DNA of 64,000 nt from Caldilineaceae bacterium (GTDB lineage Bacteria > Chloroflexota > Anaerolineae > Caldilineales > Caldilineaceae). The stretch spans positions 1 to 64,000 of the forward strand of contig JAPKMW010000069.1 of NCBI GenBank assembly GCA_026645575.1. Direction: 5' to 3'. This document shows, one piece after another, positions 1 through 9,400 of this stretch; the first letter of the stretch is position 1, and the number at the start of each line of letters is the position of its first letter. Position numbers and translations under genes: made by a program. The notes under the pieces are model-generated. The model worked only from the letters and a program-made list of their open reading frames with translations. It was not told the origin of the DNA and made no database searches.

Positions 1-13
1 TGGATAAAGTTGT

Positions 14-853
14 TTGTTCACAACTTCAGCTTATACCACCTTCTCAACTGACAGCTTTTCCTTTTCAGACAGATTCTTAGTCGCTTCCTTTAATCACATG
101 GTGCAACAGTTGCGCGAAACAGTCATCTACCGCGATCTGTTGGGGCGCACCGTTTCCGTACCGGTGCGCGATCAGTTGCGTCAGGCCTTTCATGCCGGCG
201 AGCTACAGTTGTCTGGGCAAGCCGTCATGGCCACTGTGTTGATGAGTGACATTCGCAACTTTACCACCATCTCGGAAAAAGCCGACTCAACCACCGTTTT
301 GCGCTGGTTGAATGAATATTTCAGCGAGCTGGTGCCGGTGATTAGCGGCAACAATGGGGTACTCAGCAGCTTTGCCGGCGATTCGTTGGTCGCCTTTTTT
401 GGCGTCCTGCCCAAACCAGGGACGCTAGCCGAAGGCGCCTATAGCGCTTGTCTGGCGGCGACCCAAATGCTGGCGTTGATCGAGCAGCTTAACGAGCGCC
501 GCCGCCAACGGGGCGAACCGCTGTTGCTCACCGGGATTGCCCTCCATTCCGGCATTGTGACAGCGGGTGGTTTGGGTTCCAGCGAACGTGTCCAATATAC
601 GGTCGTGGGTGATACAGTCAATGCCACAAGCCGCCTGGGTGAATTTACAAAGAATTTCAAAGAAAATGTCATTGTTGCCAGTCAACAGACTGTGGAAGCG
701 CTAGGGGGACAGAGCAACGATTTTTATCTGGAAGCGCTGGGCAGTCACGAACTCCGGGGGAAATTGACCCCCATGACCATTTATCGCCTCGAAGCCGATG
801 CGCCGCTCTACACCTTTGCCCGGGTTGAACGGCGCTGGCAAGGAGAGTCGTGA
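14..853 (+). CDS. Class III adenylate/guanylate cyclase domain protein (5' part lost or disrupted)
   Basis: Predicted to make a cyclic nucleotide from ATP or GTP. Metal-binding aspartates are visible in SDIRNF (about D79) and AGDSLVAFFG (about D123), and the transition-state Asn/Arg pair in GDTVNATSR (about N203, R207). The short stretch before the catalytic domain (LVASFNHMVQQLRE) looks like the end of a HAMP linker, so the full protein was probably membrane-anchored. Only a TTG start with an in-frame stop just upstream (5-7) is available; a frameshift or a window-edge artefact is likely. ATG at 98 is an alternative start for a soluble fragment. The position that is normally a purine-selecting Lys before the second metal Asp (KF-G-D) reads Ser here, so substrate choice is uncertain. 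It is translationally coupled to the next gene by a TGATG overlap. Confidence 0.8.
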   Translation: MFTTSAYTTFSTDSFSFSDRFLVASFNHMVQQLRETVIYRDLLGRTVSVPVRDQLRQAFHAGELQLSGQAVMATVLMSDIRNFTTISEKADSTTVLRWLNEYFSELVPVISGNNGVLSSFAGDSLVAFFGVLPKPGTLAEGAYSACLAATQMLALIEQLNERRRQRGEPLLLTGIALHSGIVTAGGLGSSERVQYTVVGDTVNATSRLGEFTKNFKENVIVASQQTVEALGGQSNDFYLEALGSHELRGKLTPMTIYRLEADAPLYTFARVERRWQGES

Positions 854-2916
854 TGGCAAAAACTTTACCCTGGCTGGGTCGCCTGCAACGATTCTTTTCC
901 CGCGAGGCCGCCTTTTTACCCAAGCGACTTGTGCTGGTGACACTCTTGCTTCTGCTGATCTATTTGGTGCTGCTGATCCGCACCGATCAGCAGATCCGTC
1001 ACACCGCGCTAGGCTTTGTCGAAGCCAATCTACAATCAAAATTAGTGGCTGATTATGAACAAGCGGCAAAACCGCCCGCACCATTGGCGCCGTTGCGGCT
1101 GGAAATCCTACGCGCCAAGTTGCAGGATGAAAATCCGACCTGGTCAGAAGCGGAGGTTGATAGGGCATTGCAACGGGCGCTCGCGGCAGCGGCTGCCCCC
1201 ATTCTGCAAGCGACGCCGACACCCTATCCGACAACCCGCATGATTGTACAGGCGGACGCTGTTGTCAATGAGCAATGGGTTTTCACCAATCCCACGTCTG
1301 TTGGCGCTATTCATCCGGCCAGCCAACAACGGAGGCCGGTCACAGCAACCGTAGCGACGCCGATCGTTCTTGCACGCCAGCCGGCTCCTACTGTGGCGAC
1401 GAGCGCAACGGCGCCGGCGGTAGCCTTTGCCTTTGCACAGCCGACCCATGAGCCGCCGCGTGAACAACCGGCAGCTTCCTTTCCCACACCAACCCTAACA
1501 CCGGCGGTGATCACCCTGCTTGTACCGGCGCCCATACCGATGGCGCAGTCGACAGCCGCAGTAGTGGCTGCGCTAAACAACACGACTTTCTCGGGCAAGG
1601 AGACGCTGAACCAACCATCGGTCGCAACAATAGCGCTGACAACGGCAACCAGCACACCAACCAATGTGCCGGTTACTCACCTGGCGGCATCACAACCGGG
1701 CGCTGACGAGGCCACCGTTCCCATGCCCACCGTAACCGCCATCGCGCTATGGACGCCACCCATGACTGCCACACCGACGGCAACCTGGACACCGTCGCCG
1801 ACCCCAACAAGCACCGCGCCCGCCACCGTTCTTTCCGAAAGCCAGGAGGCGCAGCCCAATGCCATAGCGGTCACCGTGACGGTCACGGTGACCGCCATTG
1901 CCACCGTTCCCTCACTTGTCCTGGCGCCGCTCTTTCCCACGGCTAGCCCTGGGTCAACATCTGGCCCCCTGCTAACGGCAACACCCCTGCCCTCACCATC
2001 CGCCACGGCAACACCGACCATCGCGCCGACGCCGACCTTGTTGCCGGCCATTAGCGGGTTGACCGCGCAGGCAGCAGAGGATAAAGTTGTTTTGGTCTGG
2101 GAGCCGGCGGTGGGCAGCATCGTTGGGTATAATCTCTATCGTAGTGCGAGTATGGCTGGCTCGCCGGGTGAACGGCGCAATGGGGCGCCGCTGGCAAATG
2201 CCACCCATGTTGATACTGTGGTCCTCGATGGTAGGAACTACTTCTATTATGTAACGGTCGTTGATCAACAAAACAGAGAATCGTTGCCCAGTTCGGTGGT
2301 TGCGGTGACCGTTGCCGACCGCACCCCGCCCCACACCCCCAATCTACTTTCCCTGCATTTAAGCGGCAATCAACTTCAACTCCGCTGGCAGGCCAACAGC
2401 GAGGCCGATCTGGCGGGCTATCGCCTCTACCGTAGCACAAACTGGCCGGTGGATCGCGCCCAGGGGCCAATTCACGGCGCCACCTTGCTCACTACCCCCG
2501 GTTATCTGGATCAAGTGGAGCTGAACGGGGAAACGTACTATTATGTCTTTACCGCCGTTGACCAGGCCGGCAATGAGTCGCACCCCAGCATCGACGCCCA
2601 AATGCCCACCATTGATTTGGCTGCGCCGGCAACGCCGGTCGGGCTGACGGCAACAGTTCAACAGGGACGCGTCGAACTGCGCTGGCTGGCCAACAGCGAA
2701 CCTGACTTGGCCGGCTATCGGCTCTATCGATCTGATACGCTGCCGGTTGATATCACCGCACAACCTGTTCATGATCAACCCTTGCTCACGGCGCTTATCT
2801 ATCATGACCAAGCCGTCGCAGAGGGTAAGACCTACTACTATGTGATCGTTGCCGTGGATGGCAACCAAAACAGCTCGCCACCCAGCACGCTGGTTACGGG
2901 AAAGGTAGAAGGGTGA
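853..2916 (+). CDS. Membrane-anchored fibronectin type III repeat protein with Thr/Pro-rich stalk
   Basis: Start taken at ATG 853, overlapping the TGA of the cyclase gene and preceded by AAGGAGAG; a GTG lies one codon upstream. One hydrophobic segment at about residues 25-45 anchors the protein, with the C-terminus presumably outside. Residues about 100-395 are low-complexity, rich in T, P, A and V (many TPTP-like runs), typical of an extended stalk. Three FnIII-like domains follow (about 400-495, 497-590 and 592-687), each with the GYxLYRS strand and a YYYVxTAVD strand. Coupling to a cyclase suggests a sensor or scaffold for the same envelope pathway, but that is inference. No catalytic motif is seen. 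Confidence 0.8.
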   Translation: MAKTLPWLGRLQRFFSREAAFLPKRLVLVTLLLLLIYLVLLIRTDQQIRHTALGFVEANLQSKLVADYEQAAKPPAPLAPLRLEILRAKLQDENPTWSEAEVDRALQRALAAAAAPILQATPTPYPTTRMIVQADAVVNEQWVFTNPTSVGAIHPASQQRRPVTATVATPIVLARQPAPTVATSATAPAVAFAFAQPTHEPPREQPAASFPTPTLTPAVITLLVPAPIPMAQSTAAVVAALNNTTFSGKETLNQPSVATIALTTATSTPTNVPVTHLAASQPGADEATVPMPTVTAIALWTPPMTATPTATWTPSPTPTSTAPATVLSESQEAQPNAIAVTVTVTVTAIATVPSLVLAPLFPTASPGSTSGPLLTATPLPSPSATATPTIAPTPTLLPAISGLTAQAAEDKVVLVWEPAVGSIVGYNLYRSASMAGSPGERRNGAPLANATHVDTVVLDGRNYFYYVTVVDQQNRESLPSSVVAVTVADRTPPHTPNLLSLHLSGNQLQLRWQANSEADLAGYRLYRSTNWPVDRAQGPIHGATLLTTPGYLDQVELNGETYYYVFTAVDQAGNESHPSIDAQMPTIDLAAPATPVGLTATVQQGRVELRWLANSEPDLAGYRLYRSDTLPVDITAQPVHDQPLLTALIYHDQAVAEGKTYYYVIVAVDGNQNSSPPSTLVTGKVEG

Positions 2917-2918
2917 AG

Positions 2919-3093
2919 ATTGGCTACCCTGTGGATGTCGATACCTCTGGTTGTAATCTGAGCGCAACCCCACTCTACCTGACTTCACTGGGCGGCAACA
3001 GCAGCCACTGGGTGGTGACCGGCGCCACGGCGATCTACTTCCCCACCAACAGTGGCTTCCGCGTCTACATGCGTCATAATGGCCCGGTAGTGA
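2919..3093 (+). pseudogene. Remnant of a secreted or tail-type protein domain
   Basis: Directly after the FnIII gene a reading frame encodes about 58 residues resembling a compact beta domain (VDVDTSGCNLSATPLYLTSL, then a GATAIY-type stretch and a GFRVYMRH strand). I recall such segments in large Chloroflexota and cyanobacterial surface proteins, but cannot name the family firmly. The frame then decays into a Pro/Arg-rich out-of-frame translation. The only available start is a GTG inside the previous gene's stop region, so I read this as debris, not a gene. Confidence 0.4.
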
Positions 3094-3139
3094 AACACCG
3101 GCGGCACAGACCATCCGCGGCTTCCTTCATCCGCTGTAG

Positions 3140-3343
3140 TGTCTGGGCAGCACCGCCTACACCGTCAACGGCACCACGGAAACCGGCGAAACCCGCTACT
3201 TCCCCTGGGGCAAGGACCGCTTCACCAGCGGCCAAACGTTGACCAGTTACAAGTTCACCGTTTGCCCTGAGCGTGCCGAAGGGGCCAACGCAAGGAAACC
3301 GGCCCGGAGTTCAAACCCCACGCTGACAATCAAAGTTGGCTAA
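3140..3343 (+). pseudogene. RHS-repeat protein C-terminal fragment (copy A)
   Basis: This frame reads GSTAYTVNGTTETGETRYFP, then WGKDR and SYKFT, which matches the conserved end of RHS/YD-repeat core domains (RY-PWG ... YQFTGQRE). It lacks a start, is bounded upstream by an in-frame stop (3137-3139) and loses the GQRE motif into an unrelated tail. It is a decayed 3' piece of an RHS gene. A second, slightly better preserved copy lies at 4508-4637 (tandem duplication with the adjoining nuclease gene). Confidence 0.7.
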
Positions 3344-3387
3344 AGCCCAACTGCGCTGCCTGCGCAAGCCGGACTGGCGCAGTAACA

Positions 3388-3426
3388 AAAACAGGCATTA
3401 CACCGGCACTGGTGTAACGCCTGTTT
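3388..3426. terminator. Hairpin between RHS remnant A and nuclease gene
   Basis: Stem of about 16 bp (AAACAGGCATTACACC paired with GGTGTAACGCCTGTTT, one mismatch) with a short loop and A/T runs on both sides, suited to stop transcription from both converging directions. A related hairpin occupies the same place in copy B (4704-4743). Confidence 0.6.
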
Positions 3427-3445
3427 GCTGTCAATCGGTGCTTGT

Positions 3446-4462
3446 CTACGGGGTGACGTTGGGCATCGCGGCCAGAAACTCGGCCCAGGTCGTGGCATCC
3501 AGCGCCGGGTTGACGAGGGTATTCAGTTGGGCTAACGTGCAGAGTTGTAACCGGTCGTGGACAGGGGGCGGCACGGCGCCCAAACGCCGCTGCAACAGTT
3601 GCATCAAGGTTTGGCGCATTGCGGCTTCCCCTTGCTCGATCCCTTGCTCGATCCCTTGCTCGATCCCTTGCTCGATCCCCTGGTCAATCAATTCTTGCTT
3701 TAACTCCGTAGACAGTAAGGCTTTCATTTCATCGTTAGGGGTTTGTTGAATCACAAGCCGTTTCCACTCTTGTCCCAGTTCCAGGACACGTTCGGGTGTT
3801 AAGATTTCACTCATGGTAGCTCCTTCCGGTAACGACCAGACAGCCTGCAAGACCTTCAATAGCAACAACAAGTCAGCCGATAACTTCCAGAAGCGCTGCA
3901 ATAGGCGAAAGGCTTTGGCCTTTTCCTTCGACCGGCTGGCAAATGCCTTCACCAACGCATTGTGTGGTTCGTCACGCAACTCGTTAAGCGCCAACAACGT
4001 AATGTGCGCCACATAGATGTTCTGGATGCGATAGACGCCCGGCAGTTCTGTCTTCTCGTAACCAAACGCAGCCAACCGTTCCGATTGTGGTGTCTTCGCG
4101 CAGAGGATGAAGGCGCCTACTTGATCCTGCTTCAGTTCATGATTAGTGCGGTAGAAATAGTCATAGCCCACCGCTTGCCAGATCGCATCCAGCGTTAACG
4201 ATTCCGTATACTTGAACTCAATCAGAATCGTGGACGCATCCGTGTCGCGAATCCCATCCGGCAACAGCGCCCGTTGCGCTTCGGTCCACGTTGCGGTTTC
4301 CCGTCGCAGCAGCACCGTATCCACTTTCGGCGGTTCGCTGCCGATGGGCGATTCGCTCTTCACTAACACCTGCTCACGCCCAACCGTATCTTCAAAGCCA
4401 CGCGCCAGAAAGCGATGCCACGGCGTCAACCGCAGATTCAAGAATGACTCACTCATGCCCAT
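3446..4462 (-). CDS. PD-(D/E)XK family nuclease / Rpn-like putative transposase
   Basis: About 339 residues from ATG 4462 (ATG 4456 is an alternative). The catalytic signature is visible as an Asp in PKVDTVLL followed by the E-x-K motif in ILIEFKYTES, typical of the PD-(D/E)XK fold in Rpn/PDDEXK 'putative transposase' families. These are genome-multiplied endonucleases reported to promote recombination. The C-terminal third is helical and contains four consecutive GIEQ tetrapeptides coded by a 12-bp tandem repeat, then a conserved tail (LNTLVNPALDATTWAEFL). The same tail recurs in the truncated copy at 4763-5071. The gene sits antisense between two copies of an RHS fragment. The exact family (Rpn versus a DUF4351-like group) is uncertain. 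Confidence 0.75.
   Translation of the reverse strand: MGMSESFLNLRLTPWHRFLARGFEDTVGREQVLVKSESPIGSEPPKVDTVLLRRETATWTEAQRALLPDGIRDTDASTILIEFKYTESLTLDAIWQAVGYDYFYRTNHELKQDQVGAFILCAKTPQSERLAAFGYEKTELPGVYRIQNIYVAHITLLALNELRDEPHNALVKAFASRSKEKAKAFRLLQRFWKLSADLLLLLKVLQAVWSLPEGATMSEILTPERVLELGQEWKRLVIQQTPNDEMKALLSTELKQELIDQGIEQGIEQGIEQGIEQGEAAMRQTLMQLLQRRLGAVPPPVHDRLQLCTLAQLNTLVNPALDATTWAEFLAAMPNVTP
3629..3676 (-). repeat. 4 x 12-bp in-frame tandem repeat (GIEQ codons)
   Basis: The unit CCCTTGCTCGAT occurs four times without change, with a degenerate fifth unit at 3677-3688. On the minus strand it encodes GIEQ repeats in the helical linker of the nuclease. Unit number could change by slippage without breaking the frame. 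Confidence 0.9.
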
Positions 4463-4507
4463 AGTATACACCAACCCCTGGCAAATCAAAACAACAGCGT
4501 TAACCAA

Positions 4508-4637
4508 GACCGGCGAAACCCGCTACTTCCCCTGGGGCAAGGACCGCGCCCAGGGGGCTCCCGCCAGCGGCCAAACGCTGACCAGTTACAAATTCACCGG
4601 TCAACGCGAGGAGGCCCGTCTGGGGTTCAAACTCTAA
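4508..4637 (+). pseudogene. RHS-repeat protein C-terminal fragment (copy B)
   Basis: Encodes TGETRYFPWGKDR, a short insert, then SYKFTGQREEARLGFKL, the conserved RHS core end, followed by TAA. It is near identical at nucleotide level to 3182-3260 apart from the insert CGCCCAGGGGGCTCC-like segment. There is no start codon or upstream RHS body, so it is a fragment. A longer frame through this region is antisense to the nuclease gene and is not a real gene. Confidence 0.7.
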
Positions 4638-4703
4638 GCTGACAGCTAAAGTTGGCTAAAGCCCAACTGGATCGCTACGCGCTTCTCTGACTTGCGCAGC
4701 AAC

Positions 4704-4743
4704 AAAAACAGGCGTTGCACCTGTGCAGTGTAACGCCTGTTTT
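4704..4743. terminator. Hairpin between RHS remnant B and truncated nuclease
   Basis: AAAAACAGGCGTTGCAC pairs with GTGTAACGCCTGTTTT (about 15 of 16 positions). It is the counterpart of the hairpin at 3388-3426 and probably acts as a bidirectional terminator for converging transcripts. Confidence 0.55.
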
Positions 4744-4762
4744 CTGTCTAGTCGGGGTTTGT

Positions 4763-5071
4763 CTACGGGGTGGCGTTGGGCAACGCGACCAGAAACTCAT
4801 CCCAGGTCGTGGCATCCACCGCCGGGTTGACGAGCGCGTTCAGTTGGGGCAGCGTACAGTGGTGTAACCGTTCCTTACCGGTAGCCGGCATCTCACCCAA
4901 GCGGCACTGGAGGATCTGTTCAATCAGTTCCAGTTTGCCTTCTTCCCGTCCCGCATCGACAAGGGCGCGCTTGTATGCTGGGTTGATGTAAGCGTCAAGT
5001 TGTTTCGGCGACAGATTATACAGCCCGCAAGACCGCCAACATCTCTGGCCGGATCGCCTCAAAAACGCTCA
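4763..5071 (-). pseudogene. Truncated, frameshifted copy of PD-(D/E)XK nuclease
   Basis: Only the C-terminal part survives: the tail LNALVNPAVDATTWDEFLVA matches the intact nuclease at 3446-4462 almost residue for residue. Reading from ATG 5071 gives MSVFEAIRPEMLAVLRAV and a stop; the following frame continues LYNLSPKQLDAYINPAYKRA through to the conserved tail, so a frameshift lies near 5015. The catalytic E-x-K region is absent. The remnant begins one base before the ctaA stop codon region, so it may be transcribed with ctaA. Confidence 0.7.
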
Positions 5072-6019
5072 TTACAATGGTTGTTCAGCCAAGCGCGCTG
5101 ATTTCGTAGCCGCGATTGCCGCTGCCGGCTGGGCAAAGGCCGACGCCGTAAGCAGGATCAGCGCAATCCAGAGCAGATCCGCCGCCAGCAGATGAAGCAC
5201 CTGCATCCAGACCGGCGCTTTGAGCGCAACATTGATGACCCCCAGCACCAGTTCCAGCGCAAAGATTCCGATGAGCAGCCGCCCCCACCGTTGCACCGCC
5301 GGATCAGGGCGGCGGTTCATGACAACCCAAGTGATTGCAACCAACACAATGCCCACCAGCACCGCCAGCAGGGGGTGATAGATGCGCAAGGCGACCAGTT
5401 GCGCCACCATTGCCGACTCAGTAGGCGAAATACCGCCCCGGATCGCCAGGGTGTCACCCAGCGCAGTAATGGCGCCGCTGACGCCTAACAGCAAGAGCGC
5501 CAGCCAGGCCACCGCCAATAACCAACCGACCATGCCCTGCCCACGCCAGCGCCAGCTTTGGCCATAGGTCGCGCCCCAGGCCGTCAGGGTCAAGGCTGCC
5601 AGCAGCAGGAAGGTATTGACCAGATGACCCGCCATCCAATAGGCGCGCGCCACCGATTGGTCAAAAGCGACATACTCAAAGAGTACCAGACCGGCGCCCA
5701 GCAATGCTTCAGTAAAGATAAAAAAGAGGGAAACCCAGGCGCCCTTGCGCACAAAATGGCCCTTGGGATAAATGCGCAGCGCCCAGACGACCAACAACAC
5801 CACCACAATCAACGCCACCCCGCTGGTCAGTCGGTGGGATAACTCAATCAACGTTTCGATTGCCGGTGCTCGGGGGATCACTTCGCCTTGACAGAGCGGC
5901 CAGTGGCTGCCACAACCCGCGCCCGACCCTGTCGCCCGCACCACCGCGCCCCACAAAATTACTAGGATGTTATACCCCAACACCCCCCAGGCAAACGCCG
6001 CAAACCGTTTGTTTGTCAT
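5072..6019 (-). CDS. ctaA: Heme A synthase (COX15/CtaA family)
   Basis: Converts heme O to heme A for aa3-type cytochrome oxidases in the cytoplasmic membrane. The 315-residue protein has about eight hydrophobic segments. The first extracytoplasmic loop has the paired cysteines in GCGSHWPLCQG (C36, C43) and the catalytic Glu and heme-ligand His in IELSHR (E59, H62), which align with the C35/C42/E57/H60 set known for Bacillus CtaA. Second-half histidines occur in IYHPLL and VLHLLA. ATG 6019 is preceded by AAGGAAG. No ctaB or oxidase subunit gene lies nearby in the window, so the gene is isolated from its pathway partners. It implies aerobic respiration. Confidence 0.93.
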   Translation of the reverse strand: MTNKRFAAFAWGVLGYNILVILWGAVVRATGSGAGCGSHWPLCQGEVIPRAPAIETLIELSHRLTSGVALIVVVLLVVWALRIYPKGHFVRKGAWVSLFFIFTEALLGAGLVLFEYVAFDQSVARAYWMAGHLVNTFLLLAALTLTAWGATYGQSWRWRGQGMVGWLLAVAWLALLLLGVSGAITALGDTLAIRGGISPTESAMVAQLVALRIYHPLLAVLVGIVLVAITWVVMNRRPDPAVQRWGRLLIGIFALELVLGVINVALKAPVWMQVLHLLAADLLWIALILLTASAFAQPAAAIAATKSARLAEQPL

Positions 6020-6401
6020 TGTACACTTCCTTTTATTCCAGACGATTGCATTGGTTGTCGTTTAACGTTACCACCGTTCAACAGTCATCAGTAGACCGCA
6101 ACAGCCCGCTCCTAGCCACACCCCCGCAGGGGTTCCCGGTGACTGGCGCAGGTCACGGACCTGCTGCGAGCGTTGCGGTCTACTGATCATCCAATCATCT
6201 ATTCAACCAACCGCTGATTGTTCATTTTACCACAATCACCCGCCATTGCTGCTACTAATGGTACATCGTAAAGCAGTGAAGACGGATGACGTACCGTTAT
6301 GAATGAAGTCCCGCAAATTTATGTATTGATCTTCAGGTAGCACTGCGCTTCAATGGATAAAATCTCGTATTATGCGACAAGGATAAAGGTAATAACCATT
6401 T
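6020..6401. other. 382-bp intergenic region between divergent genes
   Basis: Contains the inverted-repeat element at 6087-6187 and otherwise AT-richer sequence leading to the FG-GAP protein gene. A weak TTG-containing promoter-like area may lie at 6340-6395, but no clear -35/-10 pair is seen. No gene is supported. Confidence 0.5.
6087..6187. repeat. Inverted-repeat element, 16-bp termini
   Basis: ATCAGTAGACCGCAAC at 6087-6102 is repeated inverted and perfect at 6172-6187. The internal 70 bp is GC-rich and itself foldable (GGTCACGGACCTG). The size and terminal symmetry suggest a miniature mobile element or a large REP-like hairpin. Confidence 0.7.
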
Positions 6402-9400
6402 ATGCAAAAATTTCCCTCTCTTCTGATCGGCCTGACGTCACTCCTGCTATTGCTAACGTGGGGGGTGACGCCGGTGAGGGCAGTCAGCGTCACCGGGGCG
6501 CCCCTGGCCCAAAACACCTTTACTATTACCGGTGTCTCACCAGACGGTTCGTTCCTCGCCCCGTTGTCAACGGTGATCAGCGTCAAGGTTGATGCGACGG
6601 TTGATATGACAACTGTAAACCAGCAGAGCCTGGCCGTCCAGAGCAATACACGCGGCCGGCTCAGTGGCGCTTACAGTTATGACGACAATACGCGCACCAT
6701 CACCTTTACGCCCACCCGCGCCTTACTGCAAGGGGAGATTATTACCGTCATCGCCACCGATGGAATCAAGAGTACAACCGGACAGACCTTGACCCCCTAT
6801 CAGTGGCGCTTTACGGCCGGCTATTTGGAACAGCGCTGCATCCAAAGCTTTCAAGCCTACGAGGAAGATTTTACCAGCGTCTGGTCCAGCACCGGCGCCT
6901 GGGGGGATTCTGACAATGACGGCGATCTGGATCTGCTTATCTCCGGTCAAAGCGGTAATTTACGCACCACCTATCTTTATGTCAATCAAGGCGATGGCCT
7001 CTTCTTCCAGAACGCCGTCGGTCTACCAGGGATCCGCGAAGGGTCGGTGGCTTGGGGTGACTATGATAATGATGGCGATCTGGACATTCTCATCGCCGGA
7101 GAAACGCGCACAACACAAATTACCCAACTCTATAATAATGTCGGCAACAATGCCTTTATCAGCAGCAATCTTGCCTTTCCCGGCATCTGGCTGGGGGAAG
7201 CGTCCTGGGTCGATTACAACAACGACGGCTATTTGGATATCCTGATCGCTGGTCAAACCAACACAACTTCGATTGCTCGCCTCTACCGCAACAATCGGCA
7301 AGGTGGGTTTGATGAGATTGTGGTTCCCTTTACGGGCATCAACAATGGCGCCGCCGACTGGGGCGACTACGACGGCGACGGCGATCTCGATCTGCTGCTC
7401 ACCGGTGATAATGGCGCCGCACTTGCCATTCTCTACCGAAACGAGGGCAATGACACCTTTGTTAACGCCAACGCCAATCTGGTCGGTGTGCGCGATAGTA
7501 CGGTGGCGTGGAATGATTACGACCGCGACGGTGACGAAGATATTCTTATCTCCGGCAACACCAGCGCCTTTGTCGCTACTACCTTCCTCTACCGCAATGA
7601 CAACGGCAACTTTACCAATGTCAATCCGGGCATTGTCGGCGTCACCGATGGCGCTGTGGCCTGGGGGGACTATGACAACGACGGCGATGCCGATCTGATC
7701 ATCAACGGCAAAGATCAATCCGACCAATCGACGACCCGGCTCTATACCAACCGCAATGGCGTCTTTGTGCTGGCCCCCTATACCTTCCCGGCTGTCAGTC
7801 TGGGTTCAGTAACCTGGGGCGATTACGACAATGATTTGGATCTGGACATTCTCCTCACCGGTCTGGCCGATGACCAGATTGTCACCGGTATCTATGAAAA
7901 CGTTGACTGCCCGTCTGATGTGGTGATCACCAAAGCAGTTAGCCCAGCGCTGGTATATAGCAGCCAGCCGGTGACGTTTACGGTCAATTTCACCAACCTG
8001 GGACCGGTGACGGCGACCAAGGTGGTCATTACGGACATCATTCCCACTTTCCTCACCAACGTCAACGTGGTGACCAGCCCGATTGGCGCCGGTGTTACCA
8101 TCGTCGATAGTGGCGTCCAGCCGGGCTATCGCTGGCAGGTCAGCAATTTACTGCCCAATCAAGGTGGCGTCATCACCATCACCGGTAACATTGCACCGGA
8201 ACCGGGCGCGGTCTATACCAATACGGCACAAATTTTTGCCTCCAAAGATGTCAGCCTGACTAATAACAGCGCCAGCGCGGCTGTCATGGTCCCCTTCCAG
8301 GTGATTCAGACGGCGCCGCCAGGGGTGGGTATGGTGAGTGCGACCCCCACCGCTCTCATGGGAATGCGTTTTAACGCCAATATCAATCCCGCCACCATCA
8401 ATGGCAATACATTGAAAATCAGCGGCAGTCAAAGCGGCCCGTTGACCATTGCCGACGCCAATTATGACAGCAACAATCGTGCGTATACGTTCCGCACGCT
8501 CCAGGCATTGCAAGTGGGCGAAACCGTGACCATCGTCGCCACCGACGGAATTAAAAGTGCTGCCGGCGCGCCCCTAACACCTTATCAGTGGCAATTTGTT
8601 GTCGGGCGCACCAGCGCCCGCTGTGTCGGCGAATTTACCATGATGAACAGCGGCTTACCGGCGCTTGCTAATGGCGCCGTAGCCTGGGGCGATTATGACC
8701 GCGATGGCGATCTCGATCTCTTTCTGGCCGGCCAAAGTGGGGGTGGGCGGGTCAGTCAGCTCTACCGCAACGATGCGGGCAGCTTCAACCCACTGGCCGC
8801 CGCCTTTACGACTGTGGACGATGGCGCCGCGGCCTGGGGGGACTATGACAATGATGGCGACCTTGACCTGTTGCTTACTGGTCACACCGGTGCCGGCCCC
8901 ATGACCAATCTCTATCGCAATGATGGTGGCGGCGCCTTTACGCCCCTTACCCCAGCCATTGTCGCCATTGCCAACAGCGCCGTAGCCTGGGGTGACTATG
9001 ACAACGACGGCGATCTCGATCTGTTGTTGGCCGGCAACAGCAGCGGTGGGCGGATCACCCGCGTCTATCGCAACGACGATCTGAATTTTGTCGAGATGGG
9101 GTTCAATCTGCCAGGGGTCAACGACGGCGCTGTTGCTTGGATTGATGTAGATAAGGATGGCGATCTCGACCTCTTCTTCAGCGGCGCCGGCGATGGTGGG
9201 CGCCTAAGCGCCATCTATCGCAATGACGGAGGTGACTTCACCGACAGCAACGCCGGCCTCATTCCCGTGGATAAGAGCGCCGCGGCCTGGGGCGACTATG
9301 ACCGCGATGGTGATCTCGACCTGTTGCTCACCGGCAACACGGGCGCCGGTCGCGCCATTCAACTCTATACCAATAACGATGGCGTCTTTACCGGCATGAC

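Noticed and set aside
669..1234. Minus-strand frames opposite the cyclase and FnIII genes
   Set aside because: Shadows of plus-strand coding sequence; no domain, no ribosome site.
2913..3242. 109-codon frame as a complete gene
   Set aside because: GTG start lies in the stop region of the previous gene, and the second half is out-of-frame RHS DNA.
3629..3688. Short tandem repeat as possible CRISPR array
   Set aside because: Units of 12 bp are head to tail without spacers and stay in frame inside the nuclease gene.
4212..4637. 141-codon plus-strand frame as a gene
   Set aside because: Its first half is antisense to the nuclease gene and its end is the RHS fragment; no ribosome site at the start.
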